Assembly (NCBI RefSeq): GCF_028618555.1 | Contig: NZ_JAQITD010000001.1 | Location: forward strand, 62,001 to 126,000 | Direction: 5' to 3' | DNA length: 64,000 nt | Origin: Bartonella sp. CM31XJBT | GTDB lineage: Bacteria; Pseudomonadota; Alphaproteobacteria; Rhizobiales; Rhizobiaceae | Part shown: piece by piece, positions 1 through 8,937 of the stretch | How the letters are laid out: each line of letters starts with the position of its first letter | How positions within the stretch are numbered: the stretch's first letter is position 1 | Notes under the pieces: generated by a model | What the model was told of the DNA's origin: nothing | Database searches by the model: none | What the model saw: only the letters and a program-made list of their open reading frames with translations | Made by a program: the position numbers and the translations under genes

Positions 1-139
1 ACCGTAAAACAACGCATACCAAAAGATACCATTAAAAACATTTTCCTCTCCCGATTCCGGATACCATAAATAAAATAAATATGAGAAAAACACGCCCTCT
101 CAATAAAGAAAAAGTTTGATAACAAAAACACTGAACATC

Positions 140-510
140 CCTTTAATGGAATCACACCCCTCGCGTAAAATAGAACGCCCTAAATAGAATAGATTTGGAT
201 TACAAATTCATGCGTTTGTTTTAAAAAGGCATCTCGCTCCCCAGCCTATCTCACGACAATGTTCGTAAATGTTATAACTATAAATCCATTAAGCACGACC
301 CTCTTTACACTTAATAAACACTATTATTATATTTTCCTACCCCCAATGTTGCAAAAAACCTTGGAATTTGAGAGCATTCATAAGAGGCATTTTTAGTGCT
401 TTCTTGCACAGTTTTTATCCACACGCCCCCACTTATGACGTGTAAAAGACATTGTTCTGATTGATTCAATATAAAAAATAATAAATTATTAATAATAAAC
501 AATGGCTAGC
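140..510 (+). repeat. Degenerate intergenic repeat, copy 1
   Basis: AT-rich stretch that shares a chain of short blocks, in the same order, with 50810-51110 and 51340-51790, and in reverse complement with 44478-44860, 47700-47915 and 49328-49705. Shared blocks include AATGTTCGTAAATG, CCCAATGTTGC, a CTTTCTTGCACA block and GATTGATTCA. No intact gene is visible; short ORFs in it look random. The remainder of 1-1370 shows nothing else recognisable. Confidence 0.5.
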
Positions 511-1374
511 TTTGTTTATGAGACACATTCATTGCTAAGATAATCATCTCTGTATCAAACATAAAAGTTTCCCCATAGGTGCTGTCGTTTTCATCATAAT
601 CTATTTTGACCTTCTCCTCATCCCACGAAGATTCTTAATTCATACAGATCTGCACACCGTTCATTTTCTTGTCTAAAAGATTCCTCTGGCTCACTATTTT
701 ATGTGATTCAATTAATCTATAGTATATTGATTTATAAAAATAATAATTTTTTTCAATTTGAATCATAACTTCGAATACTGTAAAATTCTTCCATCACAAA
801 CCCTCTTATCAATTAAAATCTCTTTTCTACACGTCACAAGAAGACATGTGAGAAAAAATGATGAAAAACGCTTTCTAATGCTAAAAACTGTAGCAACATT
901 AGAGGCTAGCAAAGTATATAATGAGTGTCGACTTGCACTTTTATTAAGCGTAAAGATAGAGTTGCTCTATGGGTTTTATATTCTTCACAAGGAACTTTAC
1001 TTCTACACCATTCATAAACACCGCCGCGAAATAGATATGACGCGCATTAAAAAATATTTCTAAGAAAGCGTATGAATCTACCATACAAGTGTTTTCTGTT
1101 GTTTGAGATACTCTGTTTTACATGGGGGTGTTACTCCATTAAGACTCTATGAACCAACCTAATATTCACCAAATATCCACACAAAAAAACATCGAATACA
1201 TAAAATTTGATATGAGCCTCGTATCACTACTCTAAAAAACAGTACTTTACGATACAACAAAATAATAAAACTGTTTCAAAATGGCCTTTTGAAAATAAAC
1301 TATTTCTTTTGAAGAAAAATTTCTATCAAGCTTTCAAGCTCCTAAAATGCATCCTCAAAAATACAAGTTCCACC

Positions 1375-1445
1375 AACCTCTACTTGATAGCATAACAGTT
1401 TTAATTGCTGAAAATGCCTCTGTGGTATACCAAAAATAAAAAATC
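1375..1445 (-). pseudogene. Eroded fragment of holA
   Basis: About 70 bp just past the 3' end of holA matches an internal part of holA (about 1700-1770) at most positions in the same orientation, including the identical block AATTGCTGAAAATGCC. It looks like the last trace of a tandem duplicate of holA. It is too short to encode anything. Confidence 0.6.
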
Positions 1446-1462
1446 ATTATATTTCTAGGCTG

Positions 1463-2503
1463 TTAAGCTGCCATCTGGCGTCGTGCAATAATTGTAAGCC
1501 CTAACAAAACTTGACGAATGATAGCTTCGCCCAAAAGTGGATTTTTACGACTGTCTAAAACAGCACTCTGAATTCTTTCCATTGCATAAGAAATTTGTTC
1601 TAATTTCCAATATTTTAAAGCTTGTTCAACGATCTTTTTCCGTTGAAAAAAAATGGGAGGACGAGCTTCAGAAACCACCGTAAAAGGCGATTTTCCTTCA
1701 ACCTCTACCTGATAACGCAATAGCTGTAATTGCTGAAAATGCCTTTGAGCTGTACTCAAAATTAAAAAAAGTGCCCCATGCACTGCTGCATGTCGGTTAA
1801 AATGCGCTTCAAAGCCTGATATATCGCCCAATAAAAGAGCATCAATGACTTCATCTTGAGAAAGAGCACTGACATCGCTTACAACAGCTTTCACATCTTC
1901 AAGAGTAATATGAACATTTGCAGCGTAAAGACAAAGCTTTTCTAATTCACCTCGTGATACAAGGCGATCCGCCCCTAAACATTCATGCAACCATCTACGT
2001 GCATCTAAAGAAAGAGTCTTCTTAAACTGTCCTAAAACCTCATCAATCAACCCGTCAAGAGAACGCATATCATCGGCAAAACAGGGCAAAGCCATCGCTT
2101 TTGATGCCGTTTCAACAGCATTGCGCAACCCTGTTCCTTTTTTTAAATCCCCTGATTCAATGAGTATAAAACAAGCTTCTGGTGGCTTCTCAATTAAAAG
2201 TTTTAAGGCAGCAAGAAAACCTTTTTGATTAGCCGCATTAGAGATCCATATCAAACGATCTCCCCCAAAAAGCGATAACGTACGCGCTTCATTTTCCAAA
2301 CGCGCAGGATCTTTATCAATTTCAGCAGCATCCAAACGAATTGTCGAAAATGGATCTTCTATTGCTACCTGTGTAAGTTTTGCAAAACATTGTGCACGCT
2401 CACAAACAAGACCACGATCTGGCCCATAAATGAGAACAATAGGAAAAGCACGTGAAAAACGCGTTAAAAACTGATCAACTTCATGTGCTTTTTTCTGAGC
2501 CAC
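1463..2503 (-). CDS. holA: DNA polymerase III subunit delta
   Basis: The delta subunit opens the beta sliding clamp within the clamp-loader complex during chromosome replication. The 346-aa length fits the family. The N-terminus (AQKKAHEVDQFL, then VLIYGPDRGLVCERA near residues 23-37) is the pattern of rhizobial HolA proteins, and the rest is helical with the usual C-terminal segment (SRKNPLLGEAIIRQVLLGL). The start is GTG, four bases after the stop of the ABC ATPase gene, with no strong ribosome site, so translation may be coupled. In many relatives holA follows lptE; here it follows a transporter operon instead. Confidence 0.92.
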   Translation of the reverse strand: MAQKKAHEVDQFLTRFSRAFPIVLIYGPDRGLVCERAQCFAKLTQVAIEDPFSTIRLDAAEIDKDPARLENEARTLSLFGGDRLIWISNAANQKGFLAALKLLIEKPPEACFILIESGDLKKGTGLRNAVETASKAMALPCFADDMRSLDGLIDEVLGQFKKTLSLDARRWLHECLGADRLVSRGELEKLCLYAANVHITLEDVKAVVSDVSALSQDEVIDALLLGDISGFEAHFNRHAAVHGALFLILSTAQRHFQQLQLLRYQVEVEGKSPFTVVSEARPPIFFQRKKIVEQALKYWKLEQISYAMERIQSAVLDSRKNPLLGEAIIRQVLLGLTIIARRQMAA

Positions 2504-2507
2504 ATTA

Positions 2508-3302
2508 TTAATCCATTAACAGTTCATCATCATCAAGAACTTCCCCGCGAACTTTCTGAAACATGCCAATTAAATCATTGACATTCAATCCCTTACGCTC
2601 TTCATGACAGACATCCAAAATCACTTTTCCACCATGCAACATCAAGGTGCGATCGCCATAATCAAGAGCCTGACGCATAGAATGAGTCACCATGATAGTC
2701 GTTAATTTTTTCTCTTCAACGATTTTTTCAGTCAACCGCATCACAAAATCAGCCATTCCAGGATCAAGTGCTGAGGTATGTTCATCAAGCAATAAAACAT
2801 CCGCATGTGCTAACGTTGCCATCACAAGACAAACTGCTTGGCGTTGCCCACCTGATAAACTATCCATAGGATTATGAATATATGCTTCAAGACCAATGCC
2901 TAATTGAGCAATTTTCTCTCGAAAAAATTGCCGTTTCTCATAATTTAAAGCTGCACGCAAACCACGACGACTTCCTCGAAGAGCAGCAAGAGCCAAATTT
3001 TCTTCAATTGTTAAAGAACCACAACTTCCCTCTAACGAATCTTGAAAAACACAAGCAATTTTTCCAGCGCGTTCACTGACTGATTGCCTAGAAACATTTT
3101 GTCCATTGATAACCACTTTCCCTGTTGAAGGAAGCGTTGCACCCGCTAAAACACTGAGCAAAGTTGATTTACCAGCACCATTTGAACCAATAACCGTAAC
3201 AAAACTACCCTGATCAATTTTCAGGTTAATATCAATTAAAGCCTGTTTTTCCAAAGGTGTTTGCGGTTTAAATGTGACCCCAACATGAAAAAATTCAATC
3301 AC
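2508..3302 (-). CDS. ABC transporter ATP-binding protein
   Basis: This is the ATPase of an importer encoded with the next two genes. It has a Walker A motif (GSNGAGKST, about residues 39-47), the signature LSGGQRQA and a Walker B (VLLLDEHTSALD). A longer frame opens at 3332, but a GTG at 3300-3302 is preceded by GGAGGAGG at good spacing and gives the expected N-terminus (IEFFHVGVTF), so I place the start there. The gene overlaps the 3' end of the permease gene by 8 bp. The substrate is not evident; related systems are annotated as amino-acid (tryptophan/tyrosine) importers. Confidence 0.88.
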   Translation of the reverse strand: MIEFFHVGVTFKPQTPLEKQALIDINLKIDQGSFVTVIGSNGAGKSTLLSVLAGATLPSTGKVVINGQNVSRQSVSERAGKIACVFQDSLEGSCGSLTIEENLALAALRGSRRGLRAALNYEKRQFFREKIAQLGIGLEAYIHNPMDSLSGGQRQAVCLVMATLAHADVLLLDEHTSALDPGMADFVMRLTEKIVEEKKLTTIMVTHSMRQALDYGDRTLMLHGGKVILDVCHEERKGLNVNDLIGMFQKVRGEVLDDDELLMD

Positions 3303-4191
3303 GTTTACGCCTCCTCCAATAGCGTGGCACAATAAGGGTTAAAATAACCAACAGTGAAGTAATCAACTGAAGATCTGTCGACGTATCAATACCAATTCCA
3401 TTTGCTTCAAATGCAAATTGCACCGCCACACGATAAAGCACAGACCCTACAATACAGCTGATTATAATCCAAAAAATATTGCGCGTACGAAAGAGAGTTT
3501 CACCGATAATCACGGCTGCCAATCCAAAAACAATTGTTCCAATTCCACCGGTAATATCTGTTGCAATCGCAGTTTGAATATAAAGAGAACCACCAAGTGC
3601 CACACACGCATTGGAAAGCCCCATTCCAAAATATATCAATGCTGATGTATGAACACCTTGCGCCGTCGCCATGCGTGGATTAGCTCCCATTGCACGCATA
3701 GCAAGACCAATTTCACTTTCCAAAAAGCGCCAAATCAAAAACGCCATAACGAGCAACACAATACCAACGAAAAGAGGGCGCACAAAAATATCAGACAAAC
3801 CAAACAGATTATAAAAGGGCGTTAACGCCGTATCAGCAAGAGCTAAATTAACATTAGACCCTCCCATAATTCCCATAATACGAAGATTAACCGTATAAAG
3901 TGCCGACATTGTTAAAATAGAAGCTAAAAGATTCAAAATGCCAAAACGCAAATTCAACATAGCCGTTAATAAACCAGCCACCATACCTGCACAAAAAGCA
4001 CATGCCATAGCTGTCCATGCATTGAAACCCAAGAGAATCAAAACACCACAGACACAGGAACCAAGAAGAAACGATCCATCAACTGTTAAATCAGGAAAAT
4101 CTAAAACCCGAAATGAAAGATAAACCCCTATAGCAACAAACGCATAAATAAGGCCTAATTCCACAGCACCAGAAAACGCAAATATATTCAT
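3295..4191 (-). CDS. ABC transporter permease
   Basis: A 298-aa integral membrane protein with roughly eight or nine hydrophobic segments and a basic C-terminus (RRRKRD). It has the layout of permeases paired with PF04392-type binding proteins, distantly like branched-chain amino-acid permeases (VYLSFRVLDFPDLTVDGSF near the start; MRAMGANPRMATAQGV is the cytoplasmic coupling loop). It lies between the binding protein (64 bp upstream) and the ATPase (overlapping), so the three form one operon. The substrate is unknown. Confidence 0.86.
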   Translation of the reverse strand: MNIFAFSGAVELGLIYAFVAIGVYLSFRVLDFPDLTVDGSFLLGSCVCGVLILLGFNAWTAMACAFCAGMVAGLLTAMLNLRFGILNLLASILTMSALYTVNLRIMGIMGGSNVNLALADTALTPFYNLFGLSDIFVRPLFVGIVLLVMAFLIWRFLESEIGLAMRAMGANPRMATAQGVHTSALIYFGMGLSNACVALGGSLYIQTAIATDITGGIGTIVFGLAAVIIGETLFRTRNIFWIIISCIVGSVLYRVAVQFAFEANGIGIDTSTDLQLITSLLVILTLIVPRYWRRRKRD

Positions 4192-4255
4192 GTAAAAACA
4201 ATCTCCATGAAAACTTAACGTATTTTTATAGGATCAACACTTTGATCAATAAAAG

Positions 4256-5233
4256 TTATTGAATCACTTTTGTTGCACGGTCAATAACTGCCTGCGGAAT
4301 AACAATCCCTGCTTTTTGGGCTGCTTTCAAATCAATTCGAATGTCATTATTAGCTGCCTGTACAACATCAATATCACCAGGTTTTTCACCCTTTAGAATA
4401 CGCACGACCAATTTTCCAGCATCAACCCCTACATCATAGAAATTCACACCTTGCGTCATAAAAGGCCCGCGCCCGATAGTATTAGCATCAACAGTAAATA
4501 CAGGCATATTGGCTTCCTCTGAGACCTTTATTGCACCTTCTAAAACAGATAAAATCGTATTATCAGCAGGAACAAAAATAATATCGACCTTACCGATTAA
4601 AGCGCGTGTTGCTGCCTGCACATCTGAAGGCTTTGGTGCCGATGAGGGAATAATTTCAATTCCAGCTTTTTTTGCTACATCCTTTAACGTTTTAAGTGTC
4701 GAAACAGAATTTGCCTCAGAAGCATTATAAAGATAACCAATTTTTTTCAAATCTGGTTTTACTTCTTGTAAAAGTCTAACACTTTCTGCAACATCTATAC
4801 GATCAGAACTCCCCGTCATATTACCGCCAGGTTTGGTAAGTGAAGAAACGATTTTAGCTCCGATAGGATCAGAAATCGCTGCAAAGACGATAGGAATTGT
4901 TTTTGTTGCCGCAAGCATCGTTTGTGCTGAAGGCGTGGTAATTGCTACAATAACATCTGGTTTATCACCAACAAATTTACGTGCAATTTGCGTTGCTGTT
5001 GAAATATTACCCTGCGCTGATAAAAAGGTAAGTTGAAAATTTTCACCTTGCTTATAACCATTTGCTGCAAGCACATCTTCTACACCTTTACGAACAGCAT
5101 CCGCAGCAGGATGGACCATAATTTGCGTTATTGCAACTTTAACGTGTTTAACTTGGTCATCGGCCTTTGCAACACTGTTCATCATAAAAACAGTTGCAAT
5201 GATAATCCCTAATATATTTATTCTCTTCAACAT
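4256..5233 (-). CDS. ABC transporter substrate-binding protein (PF04392 type)
   Basis: Periplasmic binding protein of the importer. The frame opens at 5257, but the ATG at 5233 starts a clean signal peptide (MLKRINILGIIIATVFMMNSVAKA, cut after AKA near residue 23) and has a purine-rich GGAGAGGGGTGG upstream. The body repeats the family pattern: VKVAITQIMVHPAADAVRKG, AITTPSAQTMLAATK, IPIVFAAISDPIGAK and a C-terminal hinge. It is the first gene of the four-gene leftward unit binding protein-permease-ATPase-holA. Ligand unknown; an amino-acid or similar small molecule is likely by family. Confidence 0.88.
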   Translation of the reverse strand: MLKRINILGIIIATVFMMNSVAKADDQVKHVKVAITQIMVHPAADAVRKGVEDVLAANGYKQGENFQLTFLSAQGNISTATQIARKFVGDKPDVIVAITTPSAQTMLAATKTIPIVFAAISDPIGAKIVSSLTKPGGNMTGSSDRIDVAESVRLLQEVKPDLKKIGYLYNASEANSVSTLKTLKDVAKKAGIEIIPSSAPKPSDVQAATRALIGKVDIIFVPADNTILSVLEGAIKVSEEANMPVFTVDANTIGRGPFMTQGVNFYDVGVDAGKLVVRILKGEKPGDIDVVQAANNDIRIDLKAAQKAGIVIPQAVIDRATKVIQ

Positions 5234-5419
5234 TATATTCCACCCCTCTCCATGCAAAAATTAAAAAAGGAATAATTTATTACTGAAGAATTTTCTAAAA
5301 TCAATCTTTATTTCATTTTATTTAAACATGGACAAAATAAATCAAACTAAAATGATATTTTTTTGTTGCAATTCGTAGAAGCCTACGCCATACAGACAAG
5401 ACATATATCGAATCGGTAA

Positions 5420-5494
5420 GCGGGTGTAGCTCAGGGGTAGAGCACAACCTTGCCAAGGTTGGGGTCGTGGGTTCGAATCCCATCGCCCGCTCCA
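5420..5494 (+). tRNA. tRNA-Gly (anticodon GCC)
   Basis: 75 nt with CCA encoded. Acceptor GCGGGTG pairs with CGCCCGC, the D-arm is AGCTCAGGGGTAGAGCA, the anticodon stem-loop is ACCTTGCCAAGGT with GCC, and the T-arm is GTGGGTTCGAATCCCAT. It lies 131 bp outside the prophage end and is intact. It is not the integration site, because the phage is of the transposing type. Confidence 0.97.
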
Positions 5495-5528
5495 TTGAAT
5501 TTTGTATTTATTCGTTCTTGTGTGGAGT

Positions 5529-5604
5529 TATAGCTTGTCATCGGTTGTTGTAGCTGTATGTATCTTGCCAGCAGGTTTTGTATATTTTTCCACTCGGTTT
5601 TGTA
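5529..5604 (+). repeat. Extra phage right-end sites outside the prophage
   Basis: Three 24-bp sites related to the prophage end sites lie just outside its boundary: 5529-5552 (TATAGCTTGTCATCGG...), 5559-5582 (TGTATCTTGCCAGCAGG...) and 5581-5604 (TATATTTTTCCACTCGG...). All end in TTGTA. The pair 5559-5582 and 5581-5604 has exactly the 22-bp register of the true end pair at 5626-5671 and also starts with TG. I read it as the right end of an older related phage; the single site at 5529 may be a third, still older one. Confidence 0.65.
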
Positions 5605-5620
5605 TCAATTTACTTTTTTC

Positions 5621-5625
5621 AAAGT
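5621..5625. other. Target site duplication, left copy (AAAGT)
   Basis: AAAGT directly precedes the TG terminus at 5626 and is repeated directly after the CA terminus at 42825-42829. A 5-bp duplication is what Mu-type transposition produces. Confidence 0.85.
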
Positions 5626-5671
5626 TGTAGCTTGCCAGCAGGTTTTGTATATTTTGACACTAGGTTTTGTA
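5626..5671 (+). repeat. Prophage right-end transposase sites R1 and R2
   Basis: Two 24-bp sites, 5626-5649 (TGTAGCTTGCCAGCAGG...) and 5648-5671 (...TTTTGACACTAGGTTTTGTA), repeat at 22-bp spacing. R1 matches the reverse complement of the left terminus (42801-42824) at about 18 of 24 positions. Adjacent R1/R2 sites of this size are the arrangement MuA recognises at the Mu right end. Between them and dnaB (5672-5772) is AT-rich DNA with direct repeats of the form CAAAGGGTCTTCAAA. Confidence 0.8.
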
Positions 5672-5772
5672 CCAATTTATTTTTTCTCAAAGAGTTTTAA
5701 AGATGTTCTCAAAGGGTCTTCAAATGCCTTTCAAAGGGTCTTTAAAGCTCTCTTTAACGCATTTTTCTGCTC

Positions 5773-7233
5773 CTATTTTTCCAAATCACTAAAGCATGTA
5801 AAATCGGATTGAAAGGCAAGGGGAACGATTCCTGTCGGACCATGGCGTTGTTTTGCTATAATAACCTCAGCTTTACCCTTGGCTTGCTCCATTGCCTCTT
5901 GCCATTTGTTATACTCAGCAGTGCTTTCTTTGGGTTCTTCATTTTTGAGATAATATTCTTCACGATAAACGAACAGAACAATGTCGGCATCTTGCTCTAT
6001 TGAGCCAGATTCACGTAAATCGGAGAGTTGTGGACGTTTATCGGTTCGGTTTTCAACTTGACGTGAAAGTTGTGACAGAGCAATGATGGGAATATTGAGT
6101 TCTTTTGCAAGTGCTTTTAATCCGGTGGTAATGGCTGTAATTTCTTGAACGCGGTTTTCTAATGAACGCTTTGAACCGCTTGTCATGAGTTGGATATAAT
6201 CGATAATCAAGACATCTAGACCATGTTGTCGTTTAAGACGCCTTGCACGGGCGGCTAATTGTGCAAGGGATACACCACCCGTTTGATCAATATAAAGAGG
6301 GATTGTTTGTAAGGAACGCATTGCGTAAATGATGTTGGTAAATTGCTCCTCTGAGATATTACCACGACGCATATCAGAAGAAGAAACCTTTATTTGTTCT
6401 GAGATAATACGAGTTGCAAGCTGTTCGGATGACATCTCAAGTGAGAAGAAACCTACAACGCCCCCTTCATTTTCTTGGCTGTTATCACGCTTACAAGCAT
6501 TGGCAATATTAAAAGCAATATTGGTCGCCAGAGAGGTTTTCCCCATACCAGGGCGCCCTGCAAGGATAATTAAGTCAGATGCTTGTAATCCTCCCATTTT
6601 TTCATCAAGTGTTTTGATATGGGTAGCTATCCCTGAGAGCTTTGAAGAACGCTTTTTTGCAGCGCTTGCCATGTTAAGTGCTTTTGCAATGGCTGTATCA
6701 AAGTTTTCAAACCCACCTCCATATTTTCCTTTTTCGGCGAGCTCAAATAACTGATTTTCAATCGTTTCAATTTGTTGGGAAGGTGTAAGTTCGACAGGAG
6801 CATCAAAGGCTGTATTGGCAACTTCATTGCCAAGATTAATCAAAGACCGGCGGATAAAAAGATCGTAAATGACGCGTCCATAATCTTCAGCGTTAATAAT
6901 AGTGACTGCCTCTGTGGTTAAGCGAACAACATACTGGTATACAGTAATATCTCCAACTTTTTCTTCCATTTGGATATAGGGCTTGATTGTAATGGGGTTT
7001 GCAAGATGACCATTTTGAATAATTTGTAAGACAATCTCAAAGATCTTTTGATGTAGCCTTTCAAAAAAATGTTCTGCTTTAAGAAAGTCTGAAACGCGAT
7101 CGAGTGCATTATTATTAATCAGGATTGCTCCAAGTAATGCCTGCTCTGCTTCAATATTATGGGGAAGTTGACGAAAAGAAGAAGCAAAATTATCTCTTGG
7201 ATTTTCTGTTTTTAGCATGTTCAGTGTTCTCAT
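5773..7233 (-). CDS. dnaB: Replicative DNA helicase, phage-borne DnaB
   Basis: A 486-aa DnaB: N-terminal domain (LPHNIEAEQALLGAIL), linker, then RecA-like ATPase with Walker A GRPGMGKT (about residues 226-233), Walker B LDVLIIDYIQLM, and the DLRESGSIEQDAD and KQRHGPTG motifs. The sequence is of the cellular alphaproteobacterial type, not phage T4/T7 type. I chose ATG 7233 (AAGGGA upstream); 7218 is an alternative and longer frames run into the tail gene. It overlaps the 3' end of the tail hub gene by 44 bp, so it belongs to the late tail transcript, and it is the last gene before the right end, the usual place for accessory genes. Mu-type phages normally borrow host DnaB. Confidence 0.88.
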   Translation of the reverse strand: MRTLNMLKTENPRDNFASSFRQLPHNIEAEQALLGAILINNNALDRVSDFLKAEHFFERLHQKIFEIVLQIIQNGHLANPITIKPYIQMEEKVGDITVYQYVVRLTTEAVTIINAEDYGRVIYDLFIRRSLINLGNEVANTAFDAPVELTPSQQIETIENQLFELAEKGKYGGGFENFDTAIAKALNMASAAKKRSSKLSGIATHIKTLDEKMGGLQASDLIILAGRPGMGKTSLATNIAFNIANACKRDNSQENEGGVVGFFSLEMSSEQLATRIISEQIKVSSSDMRRGNISEEQFTNIIYAMRSLQTIPLYIDQTGGVSLAQLAARARRLKRQHGLDVLIIDYIQLMTSGSKRSLENRVQEITAITTGLKALAKELNIPIIALSQLSRQVENRTDKRPQLSDLRESGSIEQDADIVLFVYREEYYLKNEEPKESTAEYNKWQEAMEQAKGKAEVIIAKQRHGPTGIVPLAFQSDFTCFSDLEK

Positions 7234-8221
7234 TGCTTTCTTTTCCCTTGTCTGGTGCCTCAAAGGTGATTTCTGTGGTATAACCGCTTTGTTTTTCATA
7301 GCAGTGGGTGACGGTCGCAGCTTTCCATGGACCATTGATTTGCCCACGGAACCCTTGAAGAAGCAGAGGTTGATCCGCCATGATTTCAGGGCGTCCCTCT
7401 AAGGTCAAGGAGCCACTGCCCACAGCACGACACAACCTGTCCGACTCGGAAGCAGCAGCAGCTCGTGCTTCCTCCTCACAAGTGTAACAAGTCCGTAAAC
7501 GCCGCACGGGACCGCTAAACCCTGTCTGATGCTTGACTTGGCATTGCTGCCCTTTTGAGCGATCAAAATAAGAAGCTTCAATAGTGCCATATTGCGTGCG
7601 TGGCTCTAACGTAAATTCCCAGTTGGAACAGTCGTGTTTATGAAGTTTGAGTGCTGGTAAATTGTCACCGCTTAAAAACAAAAACTTATTGTCCTTGACC
7701 AAAAAACGTGCCTGCATACGGTCTGCAAGGCGGGTTAAAAAATCAACAGCCGATTGATCCGTACGAATCACATAAGGCAAAGGTTTTTTAGTGAACTGGG
7801 GACTGACCTTTGCTTGATAGCCATGGCGTTTGGCGAGTGTCTCAACAATCTCCCCAACAGTTTTGTGATCAAAATGCTCACTCACCTGTTCTTTGAGCTC
7901 TTTACGCATCGAGGCACTTTTGCCACAAAGACGCAAGATCTCTCCATCACTGCCACCACAACTTACAACCGATTCGACAACAAAACACCCCATAAATGCA
8001 CTGATGCTGTTCTCATAGCCAAAGATCACCTGTAGCGCACTGTTGCTTGAGGGAACCTCTAAATCATTGCCACCATCATCAAATTCTGCTTCAAATGTAT
8101 CGGCTTCATTACCGGCATGGTCAGTGATGGTTGCGGTTAAAAGACGCTGGTAAAAAACCTCATGAACAGGTTTGTCTCCCACCTTGACCACAATAAAGGG
8201 GTGTGTACGCATTAATCCCAT
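7190..8221 (-). CDS. Phage late control gpD / tail hub protein
   Basis: 343 aa, P2 gpD family, which forms the baseplate hub joining tube and spike. Recognised from the N-terminal pattern (HPFIVVKVGDKPVHEVFYQRLLTATITDHAG), the CGKSASMRKELKEQ region and the barrel-domain stretch (RTDQSAVDFLTRLADRMQARFLVKDNKFLF). The C-terminus is a short basic tail (KNRKSKR). It follows gpX with a 10-bp overlap and is followed by dnaB with a 44-bp overlap. Confidence 0.85.
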   Translation of the reverse strand: MGLMRTHPFIVVKVGDKPVHEVFYQRLLTATITDHAGNEADTFEAEFDDGGNDLEVPSSNSALQVIFGYENSISAFMGCFVVESVVSCGGSDGEILRLCGKSASMRKELKEQVSEHFDHKTVGEIVETLAKRHGYQAKVSPQFTKKPLPYVIRTDQSAVDFLTRLADRMQARFLVKDNKFLFLSGDNLPALKLHKHDCSNWEFTLEPRTQYGTIEASYFDRSKGQQCQVKHQTGFSGPVRRLRTCYTCEEEARAAAASESDRLCRAVGSGSLTLEGRPEIMADQPLLLQGFRGQINGPWKAATVTHCYEKQSGYTTEITFEAPDKGKESNENTEHAKNRKSKR

Positions 8222-8466
8222 AACCGCTTCACCATGCTTTGGGGATTAGAAAACACAAATTCAGGCAAAGTAACCGTTAAGCCCCGCGGTAAAAGCACAC
8301 CATATTTGGCAATCTCTGGATTGGCTTCCAATGTAGCTTCTAAATAGCCATTGAGTAAACCAGCTTGCCTCCGGTCTCTGAACACTGCCATGACATGGTG
8401 AAAGCAAAGGAGATCGAGGCTCATATCCTCTAGCTCTACAACAACATGCTTTTCTGGTATCTTCAT
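8212..8466 (-). CDS. Tail protein X
   Basis: 84 aa, P2 gpX family: a small LysM-like tail completion protein. The end contains the LysM-type pattern (EATLEANPEIAKYGVLLPRGLTVTLP). It sits between gpU and gpD as in P2 and Mu-like phages, with 4-bp and 10-bp overlaps to its neighbours. Confidence 0.85.
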   Translation of the reverse strand: MKIPEKHVVVELEDMSLDLLCFHHVMAVFRDRRQAGLLNGYLEATLEANPEIAKYGVLLPRGLTVTLPEFVFSNPQSMVKRLWD

Positions 8467-8924
8467 GGAGTTTGCCCCACTTGGGTTTGTCCCACCTGAT
8501 ATTGTCCTTGTGGTTTTCCGCCATTAAAAAAGGGCAAGAGCGTAATGGAATAGCGGATGCGCTGGGATTGACCAGAGCGACTAATATAGTCGTGGTCTTT
8601 ATTGATCGTGGTGATCACCACGGGTCCATGGAGAAGGACACTATAGGTGGTATCATTGATCCAATGAAGCATCTGCACCGGCTTTGCTCTTCGGATAGTT
8701 GTAGTGATGGCATCAATGGCTACCCGATCACCAAATTCTTCTGGAAACCAAACTCCATGAATGGTCTTTGCATCATTGCCATAGCCGGTAAATTGCAAAC
8801 TGGGTGCCTTGCCAAAACGCTCCATACAAACCCATGAGGCAGAAAGCTCTTCTTCAAAAGATTGGAAATTCAGCCAGTCCACATAAAATTGATGCGGACC
8901 TAACATCATCAAAGGATCTCTCAT
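8463..8924 (-). CDS. Phage tail protein U
   Basis: 153 aa, P2 gpU family, which acts at the tail end during tube assembly. The family features are the N-terminal MLGPHQFYV followed by SASWVCMERFG and the C-terminal strand RYSITLLPFF. The open frame extends to 9047, into the tape-measure gene, but ATG 8924 has GGGGAGGGAG directly upstream and starts 13 bp after the tape-measure stop, so I use that. The C-terminus carries a short direct repeat (QVGQTQVGQTP). Confidence 0.8.
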   Translation of the reverse strand: MRDPLMMLGPHQFYVDWLNFQSFEEELSASWVCMERFGKAPSLQFTGYGNDAKTIHGVWFPEEFGDRVAIDAITTTIRRAKPVQMLHWINDTTYSVLLHGPVVITTINKDHDYISRSGQSQRIRYSITLLPFFNGGKPQGQYQVGQTQVGQTP

Positions 8925-8937
8925 AGGCTCCCTCCCC

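Noticed and set aside
311-502. 63-codon - strand frame
   Set aside because: Lies inside a degenerate dispersed repeat, no ribosome site, no family resemblance.
758-1063. 101-codon + strand frame
   Set aside because: AT-rich, odd composition, no recognisable domain or ribosome site; probably chance.
5420-5494. tRNA-Gly as the phage attachment site
   Set aside because: The tRNA is 131 bp away and intact, the phage has a MuA-type transposase and no integrase, and the true ends carry a 5-bp duplication.
6329-6754. 141-codon frame antisense to dnaB
   Set aside because: Shadow of the conserved helicase gene; no features of its own.
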